Source: an uncultured Mycoplasmatota bacterium
GTDB lineage: Bacteria > Bacillota_I > Bacilli_A > RF39 > UBA660
Assembly: GCA_900553435.1 (NCBI GenBank)
Contig: USDC01000005.1
Coordinates: 1 to 14,716 of the forward strand
DNA: 14,716 bases
Direction of reading: 5' to 3'
Every line of letters starts with the position of its first letter. Position 1 is the first letter of the stretch. The notes below the pieces were generated by a model. The model had not been told where the DNA came from. It worked only from the letters and a program-made list of their open reading frames with translations, and made no database searches. Position numbers and translations under genes: made by a program. This document shows, piece after piece, positions 1-6,651 of the stretch.

Positions 1-114
1 TCTGTTTTTAAGTTCTTTATAAGAAAATCCAGCATCAAGTAAAATCTTTTTGTCTTTAATTTCTACTAATACTGAATTTCCTTTAGAACCACTTCCTAAA
101 ATTGTTATTTTCAT
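1..114 (-). CDS. walJ: WalJ/YycJ-like metallo-beta-lactamase-fold hydrolase (N-terminal 38 residues, cut by window edge)
   Basis: The visible N-terminus begins MKITILGSGSKGNS and continues to a KKILLDAGFS segment. This is the opening beta-strand, the SGSxGNS turn and the DAG strand of the metallo-beta-lactamase fold, in the form typical of the WalJ/YycJ family. In Bacillus this cytoplasmic protein is encoded with the WalRK wall-homeostasis regulators and has been linked to coordination of cell division with replication. The HxHxDH metal site lies beyond the edge and cannot be checked. The ATG is one base after the TAG of the upstream M23 peptidase gene and no clear Shine-Dalgarno precedes it, so translation is probably coupled to that gene. 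Another MBL-fold subfamily is possible with only 38 residues visible. Confidence 0.75.
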   Translation of the reverse strand, partial: MKITILGSGSKGNSVLVEIKDKKILLDAGFSYKELKNR

Positions 115-115
115 A

Positions 116-1558
116 CTACTTAAATAAAATTAATGGATTTAATTCTTGACCTGTCCATGTATATCCTTTAGTTAAGCCAAAGTGCAAGTGGGTTCCTGTA
201 CTTCTACCAGTATTACCCATACTACCTATTATTTGTCCTTTTTGAACAACTTGACCTTCTTTTACATAAATATCAGCTAGATGTAGATATGAAGTGAAAT
301 ATCCATTATTATGGTTAATTAATATGTAAGTACCACTAGCACCAGAATTATAACCTAATTCATATACTCTACCATTGTTTGATGCATATATAGGAGAACC
401 GTGTCCACATCCAGAAATATCAATACCTTCGTGCATTCTTCCCCAACGCCATCCAAATGGTGAAGTTATTACATATGGTGATATTGTTGGCCATGCCCAA
501 TCTCCTGTTGCAACATCTGTCTTTTTGCTTCCTTTTCTTACAACTTTATTAATAACTGGAGAAATTTGTTCTGTATCAGTGATAAGTAAATATGTTGTTT
601 CACCATTTACTTCTTCTTTTTTTATTGTAACTTTATTTAAGCCGTTTTCACCCTCTTGTTCAACGTAATCAGTTCCCATAGGAACATTTTTATCATATGT
701 TTCTTCAGTTTTAAATCTTACTACTTGCTCCTCAATTACTTGGCTTGTAACAACAATACTTAACATTGGGTCAATCAAACCAATATTTAATTTTTGTCCT
801 GGAAAAACAAGTGTGTTTTCACTTTTAATTTCTGGATTTGCAATTAAAAGTTCTTCTATACTTAAATTATTTGAATTTGCTATATCTGGAAGAGTATCTC
901 CATTTTTTACCGTGTATTCCTTTTGCTTATCTAAAGTTCCAAACAATAAATATCTACTTAATTCTTGATAATCAGTAAAAATTTGTTCTTCAGTTGAAAT
1001 ATAATTTTCTTTATAAGTTACGTCTTCTTTTATTTCAACATTTTCAAGAGTTGTTCCAGTTTCAGTTACTTCTTCTTGTGTACTATTTAAATAATCCTCA
1101 TAAGTATCAGATGGTACAAACGCCTCAATAGTGTTAGTTACCGCTTTATCAAAGTCTTCTTTATTTAAAACATTAATTTTTCTTTTTTTACCATCTTCAT
1201 CTTTTATTGTAATTGTATACCCTTTTAAAGTAAAAGATTTACTATCTTTAATCTTGTCATAGATACTACTTATTGAATCAACTTTACCACTATATGTAAC
1301 TATCCTTCTAATTTCTAATCCTTCAGGTGGATAGACTTTATCTACATCATATTTGTTCTTTAAATATTTTTGTTCTCTATCAATAAGGTTAAGTAAATCA
1401 TCTTTTGACTTTATTACACCTATTACTTCTCCATCTAAATATACTTGATATAAACTTTGAGGTTCTTTCTCGGTTCTATTTCCAAAAAAACTAAAACCTG
1501 TTGTAATAAAGAACAATATACTTACAAGTATAGTTATATTTAATAGTTTTTTACTCAC
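116..1558 (-). CDS. Membrane-anchored LysM-G5-M23 peptidoglycan endopeptidase
   Basis: This 480-residue protein has a short basic N-terminus and one hydrophobic segment (about 7-25), serving as membrane anchor or uncleaved signal. A region of about 190 residues without a recognisable domain follows. Next come a LysM domain (about 214-259, YTVKNGDTLPDIA...PGQKLNI), a G5-like domain (about 265-342) and a C-terminal M23/LytM peptidase (about 360-478). By comparison with LytM, zinc ligands are His376 and Asp380 (HEGID) and His459 (second His of HLHFG), with catalytic His426 and His457. All are present, so it should be an active extracellular cross-bridge endopeptidase. The start is GTG, overlapping the TAG of dnaB by one base; a GAGGAG Shine-Dalgarno lies 9 bases upstream inside dnaB. 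Its place between dnaB and walJ, where other Bacillota carry walRKHI, suggests a wall-remodelling role. Confidence 0.9.
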   Translation of the reverse strand: MSKKLLNITILVSILFFITTGFSFFGNRTEKEPQSLYQVYLDGEVIGVIKSKDDLLNLIDREQKYLKNKYDVDKVYPPEGLEIRRIVTYSGKVDSISSIYDKIKDSKSFTLKGYTITIKDEDGKKRKINVLNKEDFDKAVTNTIEAFVPSDTYEDYLNSTQEEVTETGTTLENVEIKEDVTYKENYISTEEQIFTDYQELSRYLLFGTLDKQKEYTVKNGDTLPDIANSNNLSIEELLIANPEIKSENTLVFPGQKLNIGLIDPMLSIVVTSQVIEEQVVRFKTEETYDKNVPMGTDYVEQEGENGLNKVTIKKEEVNGETTYLLITDTEQISPVINKVVRKGSKKTDVATGDWAWPTISPYVITSPFGWRWGRMHEGIDISGCGHGSPIYASNNGRVYELGYNSGASGTYILINHNNGYFTSYLHLADIYVKEGQVVQKGQIIGSMGNTGRSTGTHLHFGLTKGYTWTGQELNPLILFK

Positions 1559-2898
1559 TATTCTTCACTCCTCAAACAATTTTTAAATGCACTAATATTT
1601 TTCTCAAAAATCAAATCAATTGTACCAGTTGAACCACTTCTATGTTTTGAAATAATTAATTCAGTAGCGGATGCATTTGGTTTTTCTTTTGCTTTTAAAT
1701 TATAATAATCATCATTATATAAAAACATTACAATATCTGCATCTTGTTCTATAGAACCACTTTCTTTTAAGTCACTCATAATTGGCCTTTTGTTTTCCCT
1801 TGCTTCAACTGACCTTGATAATTGAGCTAAAGCAATAACTGGAACTTTTAATTCCATTGCAAGTTTTTTTAAATCTCTTGAAACTTCACTTACTTCTTGT
1901 ACTCTGTTTCCAGAATATTTACTAGAACTACTTACTAATTGAAGATAGTCTATAACAATTAAGTCTAATCCTTTTGGAGAATTCTTAAGTCTTCTACATT
2001 TACTTCTAATTTCTCCTACAGTTATTCCAGCTGTGTCATCAATAAAGAAATTTGTATCAGCCAGTTGACTCATTGCCTCATTTAACCTTTTCCAGTCATT
2101 GTGTTCTAATCTTCCAGTTCTAAGTTTTCTAGAATCAATAGAACCAATCATAGAAAACATACGAGTTACAATTTGTTCAGCACCCATTTCAAGTGAAAAA
2201 AACGCAACAGATTTTTTAGAGTTAACAGCTATATTAGTTGAAACATTAAGTGCAAAAGCACTTTTCCCCATACCAGGTCTTCCAGCTAAAATAATAAGTT
2301 CATTTTCATGAAAACCAGTTGTCTTATTATCTAAATCATAATATCCCGAAGGTATACCGGTGATTTCTGCACCATTTTTAGCCAGAATTTCTAACTGACT
2401 TTGTGCTTCAACTATAACATCCTGAATAGGCCTTATTTCTTTTCCTATTTGGTTTTTATTAACACTTAAAATACTTCTTTCAGCATCTTCAACTATTTCA
2501 CTTAAATCTTTAGATTCATCATAACATTCTGTTACTATTGCAGTACCTTTTTCAATAAGTGTTCTTAAAACATATTTCTCAAATAAAATATTAATATAGT
2601 AATCAACATTTGCTGCGGTTGGTACTGCCTCAATAATTTTTGTTAAATACTCAAGTCCTCCTACACTGCTTAGTTGTTTATTTTTGTCGAGCTCATTTGC
2701 AACAGTAGTAGCATCTACTGGTATATCCTTAAGTCTTAATGACTTTAATACTTCAAATATTTTTTTATTAGATGCATCATAAAACATTTCGTCACTTAAG
2801 TCTTCACAAACTTTATCTAAAGCAACTTTGCTTAAAAAAGCAGAACATAATACTGCGACTTCAGCTTCTAAATTATGAGGTTCTTTTTTTAATGCCAT
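1558..2898 (-). CDS. dnaB: Replicative DNA helicase DnaB (DnaC in Bacillus)
   Basis: Hexameric 5'-3' replicative helicase that unwinds DNA at the fork. From the chosen ATG the protein has 446 residues, the normal length. The N-terminal primase-interacting helical domain covers about 8-110, and the RecA-like C-terminal domain about 183-440. Walker A is GRPGMGKS at 206-213 and Walker B is LDLIVIDYLQL at 311-321; the family motifs FFSLEMG and SDLKESGSIEQDAD are also visible. I chose the ATG at 2896-2898 (MALKKEPHN) because an AGGTG Shine-Dalgarno sits six bases upstream. An in-frame GTG at 2905-2907, directly abutting the rplI stop, would add three residues. It follows rplI, the usual pairing in Bacillota. 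No intein, frameshift or missing motif is seen. Confidence 0.97.
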   Translation of the reverse strand: MALKKEPHNLEAEVAVLCSAFLSKVALDKVCEDLSDEMFYDASNKKIFEVLKSLRLKDIPVDATTVANELDKNKQLSSVGGLEYLTKIIEAVPTAANVDYYINILFEKYVLRTLIEKGTAIVTECYDESKDLSEIVEDAERSILSVNKNQIGKEIRPIQDVIVEAQSQLEILAKNGAEITGIPSGYYDLDNKTTGFHENELIILAGRPGMGKSAFALNVSTNIAVNSKKSVAFFSLEMGAEQIVTRMFSMIGSIDSRKLRTGRLEHNDWKRLNEAMSQLADTNFFIDDTAGITVGEIRSKCRRLKNSPKGLDLIVIDYLQLVSSSSKYSGNRVQEVSEVSRDLKKLAMELKVPVIALAQLSRSVEARENKRPIMSDLKESGSIEQDADIVMFLYNDDYYNLKAKEKPNASATELIISKHRSGSTGTIDLIFEKNISAFKNCLRSEE

Positions 2899-2907
2899 AT
2901 TTAACAC

Positions 2908-3348
2908 CTACTTTTTTTCAATAATTATTTTAACTGTTGCTTCTACTCCTTTAAATAAAGAAACTTTAACAAAGTGTGTCCCGAGTGTTGTAAGTTCTTC
3001 TTCAAGTTTTATTTTTCTTTTATCAATATTAAATCCTTTATTATTTAATTCATTTGAAATTGCTTTTGTAGAAACACTTCCAAAAACTTTATCTTCTTTT
3101 CCAGAATTAACTTTAAAAACTAGTGATAGTTTTTCTAATTCATTTTTTTCTTCTAAAGCTTTCTTTTTATCGTTTTCTTCGTTTTCTTTTTTCTCATCAA
3201 GTTCTTTATTTAATATTTCCTTGCTTTTATCTGTATATAAAACAGCCTGTTTAGATGAAATTAAGAACTTAGCAAAACCATCTTTTACATCCTTAATTTC
3301 ATTCTTTTTTCCATGAGATTTTACGTCTTTAATAAATATTATTTTCAT
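2908..3348 (-). CDS. rplI: 50S ribosomal protein L9
   Basis: A 146-residue protein with the two-domain L9 layout. The N-terminal rRNA-binding domain (1-40) carries the hallmark stretch from KDVKSHGKKNEIKDVKDGFAKFLI. A long, highly charged Lys/Glu helix (about 41-74) follows, then the C-terminal domain (about 76-146) with FGSVSTKAI. L9 binds 23S rRNA near the L1 stalk base and affects reading-frame maintenance. The start is firm: an AAGGAGG Shine-Dalgarno lies at 3354-3360. It is the first gene of the rplI-dnaB-M23-walJ unit, which begins from a good promoter at 3378-3406. The dnaB start follows its stop with no room for a separate promoter. Confidence 0.97.
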   Translation of the reverse strand: MKIIFIKDVKSHGKKNEIKDVKDGFAKFLISSKQAVLYTDKSKEILNKELDEKKENEENDKKKALEEKNELEKLSLVFKVNSGKEDKVFGSVSTKAISNELNNKGFNIDKRKIKLEEELTTLGTHFVKVSLFKGVEATVKIIIEKK

Positions 3349-3377
3349 TTGTTCCTCCTTAAAAGAGTTCTCTAAAA

Positions 3378-3406
3378 ATTATAACACAAATATAATTAAA
3401 AACCAA
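3378..3406 (-). promoter_or_regulatory. Promoter of the rplI-dnaB-M23-walJ operon
   Basis: Read on the minus strand: -35 TTGGTT (3401-3406), 17-base spacer, then extended -10 TGTTATAAT (3378-3386). This is a perfect -10 with the TGN extension, so a strong housekeeping sigma-A type promoter is expected with a start near 3371. It lies just downstream of the FkbM gene terminator, so the L9-DnaB operon starts independently. Confidence 0.75.
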
Positions 3407-3418
3407 ATTATATAGATA

Positions 3419-3451
3419 ATAAAAACAGAATAATTTTACCTAATTATTCTG
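3419..3451 (-). terminator. Intrinsic terminator of the FkbM methyltransferase gene
   Basis: A perfect 10-base stem CAGAATAATT / AATTATTCTG (3426-3435 with 3442-3451) with a six-base loop is followed on the minus strand by TTTTTATT. The stem is built from the last codons and the TAA stop (3444-3446) of the methyltransferase gene. Confidence 0.85.
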
Positions 3452-4382
3452 CTATACAAATCAATACTATCTCTGTAGGGTAAACATCACCACTATGACT
3501 TCTTAAATAAAATTTATATCCATCATAATATTTGTTAATAAGTTTTGGTATTGAAATTAAATCTTCATTTTTGTGATAAACAGATATTAACAAATCTGGT
3601 TTTTCTTTTTCTATATGCCTTTTCATACCTTTTAAAGCATTCATTTCTGAGCCTTCAATGTCCATTTTAACTAAAGTGATTTCTTCTTCTATGTCTAAAT
3701 CTAACGAAGTAATTTCTATTTCATTTTCTCCATCTATATCTATTTTATTTGCTGATATATCACTATTTTCATTAAAAAATGCTTTATGTTTTGTCTCTCC
3801 TACAGCTTTTTTCTTGCAAACAGTCCTATCATATTTTCCTAAATTCTTTTTTAAAAGAGAATAGCTTAAATCAGTCATTTCATAACAATAAATTTTTTTA
3901 TAATTTTTTTCACCATAAGAATTTATAAAGTCTATTACTGTATCTCCAATATAAGCACCTAAGTCTACAAAAACTGTTTCTTCATCTACTTTTACTAAAT
4001 CTAAATCAAAATAATGTTTATAGGTATTTTCTTTAGTTATATTAAGTGTTTTAAAGTCATAATTAAACCAATTATTAATAATTCCATATAAAAGCAATTT
4101 ACTTCTATAATCTTCTAATTTTTCATAAAGCCACTCTAAATCTTTTATATGATTATTTAAAAACAAAGCTTTTTCATATATTTCTTCAAATTCATTATTT
4201 TTTGCTTTTAATTTTCCCCAATAATTAAATTTTTCAAAATAATTTTCATATAAATCTTTTACATTATTATCTAAATTTAAATAAGAATACTTTATGCTTT
4301 CATATATTTCATTTAGACTCATCTGTTTTAAAATTTTAGTTAATTCATAGAAATTATTATCAACATAATTCAATATTATCAC
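3444..4382 (-). CDS. FkbM-family S-adenosylmethionine-dependent methyltransferase
   Basis: A 312-residue protein. Residues about 1-125 are helical, rich in Lys, Asn, Tyr and Leu, and match no domain I recognise. The C-terminal part is an FkbM-type Rossmann methyltransferase with the SAM-binding motif VFVDLGAYIGDTV (137-149), the family signature VKMDIEGSEMNALKG (238-252) and a late SVYH segment (267-270). FkbM enzymes usually O-methylate sugars, polysaccharides or small metabolites; the substrate here is unknown. The gene is flanked by terminators on both sides and splits the rpsR-rplI neighbourhood, suggesting an acquired cargo gene. Start: GTG at 4380-4382 gives the longest frame. A TTG at 4371-4373 has a much better Shine-Dalgarno (AGGTGAT just upstream) and may be the true start. 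No glycosyltransferase or other partner gene is adjacent. Confidence 0.85.
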   Translation of the reverse strand: MIILNYVDNNFYELTKILKQMSLNEIYESIKYSYLNLDNNVKDLYENYFEKFNYWGKLKAKNNEFEEIYEKALFLNNHIKDLEWLYEKLEDYRSKLLLYGIINNWFNYDFKTLNITKENTYKHYFDLDLVKVDEETVFVDLGAYIGDTVIDFINSYGEKNYKKIYCYEMTDLSYSLLKKNLGKYDRTVCKKKAVGETKHKAFFNENSDISANKIDIDGENEIEITSLDLDIEEEITLVKMDIEGSEMNALKGMKRHIEKEKPDLLISVYHKNEDLISIPKLINKYYDGYKFYLRSHSGDVYPTEIVLICIAE

Positions 4383-4397
4383 CTAAATTATTTTATG

Positions 4398-4403
4398 ATT
4401 ATA
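4398..4403 (-). promoter_or_regulatory. Possible -10 element for the FkbM methyltransferase gene
   Basis: A perfect TATAAT on the minus strand lies about 16 bases upstream of the GTG start and just after the rpsR terminator. No convincing -35 is present at 16-18 bases and there is no TG extension, so this is weak. The gene otherwise depends on read-through. Confidence 0.3.
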
Positions 4404-4416
4404 ATTTTAAATGTTT

Positions 4417-4442
4417 AAAAAAAATGATGTTTAAACATCATT
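4417..4442 (-). terminator. Intrinsic terminator of rpsF-ssb-rpsR
   Basis: The palindrome AATGATGT-TTAA-ACATCATT (4423-4442) forms an 8-base stem with a 4-base loop, followed on the minus strand by a run of T residues (4417-4424). The hairpin begins inside the rpsR TAA stop codon (4441-4443). The stem is AT-rich, so termination may be partial. Confidence 0.75.
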
Positions 4443-4656
4443 ATTTTGTAAATGGTATTAACGCCATAAATCTTGCTAATTTAATTTGTTTTGCAATATG
4501 TCTTTGGTGTTGTGCGCAAGCTCCTGTCATTCTTCTAGGTAATATTTTCCCTTTATCATTAACATATTTTAAAATGATTGGAACATCTTTATAATCAACT
4601 GATTTTCCAGCACACATTTGACATATTTTTTTCTTTTTTCTATATCCTTCTGCCAT
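4441..4656 (-). CDS. rpsR: 30S ribosomal protein S18, zinc-binding (C+) form
   Basis: A 71-residue S18 with the family core VDYKDVPIILKYV, GKILPRRMTG and a C-terminal LARFMALIPF. S18 binds as a dimer with S6 on the 30S platform. It carries Cys12-x2-Cys15 and Cys47-x2-His50 (CAQH), four likely zinc ligands. Many other S18 proteins, including those of E. coli and B. subtilis as I recall them, lack this set. The ATG is preceded by AAAGGA, which overlaps the end of ssb, and only 12 bases separate the two genes. It is the last gene of the rpsF-ssb-rpsR unit, and its stop codon is part of the terminator hairpin. Confidence 0.97.
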   Translation of the reverse strand: MAEGYRKKKKICQMCAGKSVDYKDVPIILKYVNDKGKILPRRMTGACAQHQRHIAKQIKLARFMALIPFTK

Positions 4657-4668
4657 TTTCTTTCCTTT

Positions 4669-5142
4669 CTAGAAAGGTAAATCATCATCTGTTAAAACTA
4701 CTTCATTTCCAAAATCCTTAAAAGGATCTTCGTCCGTTATTGTAGTTTCAGTAGAATTATTTACATCACCAGTTGGAACATCTGGATAATAACCATTATT
4801 TAAATCATTTGTTGATGAATTATTATTTGGTCTACTCAAAAATTCAACATTATCAGAAATAACATCTGTTACATATCTTTTAGTTCCATCTTGTGCTTCA
4901 TAACTTCTATTTTGAAGTCTTCCTTCTACACAAACTTGAGTTCCTTTCGTACAATATTTACTTATATTTTCTGCTTGTTTTCTCCAAGCAGTTACATTAA
5001 AGAAGTCAGTTTCAATAACTCCGTCTTTATTTCTAAAATTTCTATTAACTGCGATAGAAAAATTAACTGCTGATACACCAGATGGAGTAGTTCTTAATTC
5101 TGGATCTTTAGTTAATCTTCCAATTAAAACAACTTTATTCAT
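4669..5142 (-). CDS. ssb: Single-stranded DNA-binding protein SSB
   Basis: A 157-residue SSB, within the usual bacterial range. The OB-fold occupies about 1-105, starting MNKVVLIGRLTKDPELR and including NFSIAVNR, TDFFNVTAWRKQAE and EGRLQNRSYE. An Asn/Ser/Thr-rich flexible linker follows, and the protein ends DDDLPF, the acidic tip that docks replication and repair partners. A second, internal DPF (EDPFKDF) lies a little upstream in the tail. SSB coats exposed single strands at forks and repair sites. The start is clear: GAGGAG, inside the last codons of rpsF, lies six bases before the ATG, and only three bases separate the genes, implying coupled translation. Placement between S6 and S18 is the classical arrangement. 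Confidence 0.97.
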   Translation of the reverse strand: MNKVVLIGRLTKDPELRTTPSGVSAVNFSIAVNRNFRNKDGVIETDFFNVTAWRKQAENISKYCTKGTQVCVEGRLQNRSYEAQDGTKRYVTDVISDNVEFLSRPNNNSSTNDLNNGYYPDVPTGDVNNSTETTITDEDPFKDFGNEVVLTDDDLPF

Positions 5143-5145
5143 TAT

Positions 5146-5436
5146 TTACTCCTCGTCTAATTTTATTATTAAATGTCTTAAAACATTTTCATCTAATAAT
5201 GCTTTTCTATCAAATTCGTTAATAGCTTCCATAGGAGCAAGAACATTTAATAAATAATAGTGTCCATTACTTACTTTTTTAATTTCATAAGCTAGTTTCT
5301 TTTGTCCCATATCTTTTGATTCTAGTATTTTAGATTTCATATCAGTAAGTAACTTTTCAAAACTTTTTGCAGTTTCTTTTATTAAATTTTCTTCTATGTC
5401 AGCTCTTACGATAAACATTATTTCGTATTTTCTCAT
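5146..5436 (-). CDS. rpsF: 30S ribosomal protein S6
   Basis: A 96-residue protein of normal length with the S6 start MRKYEIMFIVRAD, the LAYEIKK strand and NGHYYLLNVLAP. It forms a heterodimer with S18 on the 30S platform. It heads the rpsF-ssb-rpsR operon. An AAGGAGGTG Shine-Dalgarno ends five bases before the ATG. In many bacteria the S6:S18 complex binds its own mRNA leader to repress the operon; the structured leader seen here (5437-5489) fits that idea but lacks an obvious copy of the known CCG-bulge motif. Confidence 0.97.
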   Translation of the reverse strand: MRKYEIMFIVRADIEENLIKETAKSFEKLLTDMKSKILESKDMGQKKLAYEIKKVSNGHYYLLNVLAPMEAINEFDRKALLDENVLRHLIIKLDEE

Positions 5437-5489
5437 AATACACCTCCTTTTGGTCTATGGCTTCTAATGAAGCAAGGAGCTTTCGCTCT
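5437..5489 (-). promoter_or_regulatory. Structured rpsF mRNA leader, possible S6:S18 autoregulatory element
   Basis: The leader contains a GAGC-GAAA-GCTC tetraloop hairpin (5477-5488) followed at once by GCTTC-ATTA-GAAGC (5460-5473). A CTCCTT element (5474-5479), partly shared with the first hairpin, is an exact complement of AAGGAG within the Shine-Dalgarno (5444-5449). Two exclusive folds are therefore possible: the GNRA hairpin with an open Shine-Dalgarno, or CTCCTT paired to it with the second hairpin enclosed. Autoregulation by S6:S18 is known for this operon in other bacteria; its use here is inferred. Confidence 0.45.
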
Positions 5490-5495
5490 TTGGTT

Positions 5496-5524
5496 ATTAT
5501 AACAAATTTAATCTTTCATGTAAA
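5496..5524 (-). promoter_or_regulatory. Promoter of rpsF-ssb-rpsR
   Basis: Read on the minus strand: -35 TTTACA (5519-5524), 17-base spacer, extended -10 TGTTATAAT (5496-5504). This is the best match to a sigma-A promoter in the window, with a start expected near 5489 and a leader of about 53 bases. Confidence 0.8.
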
Positions 5525-5550
5525 CATATGTTTTTCCTAAGTTTAAATTA

Positions 5551-6651
5551 CTATTTTGTTACATTAAATCTAAAATAACATATATCTCCATCTTGCATAA
5601 TATAATCTTTTCCCTCAATTCTTAATTTACCATTTTCTTTTACTTTTTGTTCATTACCATAAGTAATTAAGTCATCATAACTCATTACTTCCGCTTTTAT
5701 AAAACCTTTTTGAAAGTCAGTGTGAATTATTCCAGCACATTCTGGAGCTTTCATACCAACTTTAAAAGTCCAAGCTCTACATTCATCTTTTCCAACAGTA
5801 AAGAAAGTTTTTAGTCCAAGTATTTCATATGTTTTCTTTATTAGTTTATCCAAACCTGTTTCGTTAATATTTAACTCTTTTAAAAACTCTAATTTTTCTT
5901 CTTCATTTAGGTTAATTAATTCACTTTCTAACTTTGCACATATTAAAATCAAATTTTCACTTCCAACATAAGTAGAAATTTCATTAATGTACTCATTATT
6001 ATTTTCAACAATATCTTCTTCACTAATGTTGGCTAAATAAATAATTGGTTTTAATGTTATAAAATTAAATACTTTTAAAACTTCCAGTTCTTCTTTACTA
6101 AAAGAGACATTTCTTAATGCTTCATTTTTATCTAAATATTCTTTAGCTTTCTTTAAAGTGCTTAACTCAAATAAACTTTCCTTATCATTTGTTGTTTTTG
6201 CTTTTTTTTCTATTTTTGTTATTCTATTTTCCACAATTTCTAAATCACTTAATGTAAGCTCTAAATTAATAATATCTATATCTCTTTTAGGGTTCACATT
6301 ACCCTCAACATGTATAATGTCATCATCTTTAAAGCATCTAATAACTTGTATAATAGCATCTACTTCTCTAATATGAGATAAAAATTTATTTCCTAATCCT
6401 TCACCTTTAGATGCTCCACTAACTAAACCGGCAATATCTATAAATTCAACAGTAGTGGGTATAGTTTTTAAAGGTTCATACATTTTTTTTAGAACGAACA
6501 ATCTCTTATCAGGAACGCTTACTACACCAATATTAGGATCAATAGTAGCAAATGGATAATTAGCTGCTAAAATTTGATTATTAGTTATACTATTAAATAT
6601 TGTACTTTTTCCAACATTAGGCATACCAATTATTCCAGCTTTAAGCGACAT
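5551..6651 (-). CDS. ychF: Ribosome-associated P-loop NTPase YchF/OLA1
   Basis: A 366-residue protein matching the family length. The P-loop GMPNVGKS is at 9-16, followed by TIDPN of the G2 region, DIAGLVSGASKGEGLGN (72-88) as G3, and NISE (208-211) in place of the usual NKxD. That replacement is the hallmark of YchF and underlies its preference for ATP over GTP. A coiled-coil insertion (about 125-180) and a C-terminal TGS domain (about 280-366, with ECAGIIHTDFQKGFIKAEV and QDGDICYFRFNV) complete it. It acts in the cytoplasm on ribosomes and stress responses. It is the last gene of the parA-led unit and overlaps abgT by 11 bases. No convincing terminator separates it from rpsF, so some read-through is likely. 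The preceding GGGGGT is a modest Shine-Dalgarno. Confidence 0.97.
   Translation of the reverse strand: MSLKAGIIGMPNVGKSTIFNSITNNQILAANYPFATIDPNIGVVSVPDKRLFVLKKMYEPLKTIPTTVEFIDIAGLVSGASKGEGLGNKFLSHIREVDAIIQVIRCFKDDDIIHVEGNVNPKRDIDIINLELTLSDLEIVENRITKIEKKAKTTNDKESLFELSTLKKAKEYLDKNEALRNVSFSKEELEVLKVFNFITLKPIIYLANISEEDIVENNNEYINEISTYVGSENLILICAKLESELINLNEEEKLEFLKELNINETGLDKLIKKTYEILGLKTFFTVGKDECRAWTFKVGMKAPECAGIIHTDFQKGFIKAEVMSYDDLITYGNEQKVKENGKLRIEGKDYIMQDGDICYFRFNVTK

Noticed and set aside
375..668. Plus-strand open frame opposite the M23 peptidase gene (97 codons)
   Set aside because: It is an antisense shadow of a well-supported gene with intact catalytic motifs, and its translation has no recognisable domain. 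Other plus-strand frames over dnaB, ssb, ychF, ftsH and tilS are rejected for the same reason.
5522..5535. Palindrome AAACATATGTTT between ychF and rpsF as a terminator
   Set aside because: The stem is short and AT-only at its core with no proper loop, no T run follows on the minus strand, and it overlaps the rpsF -35 region.
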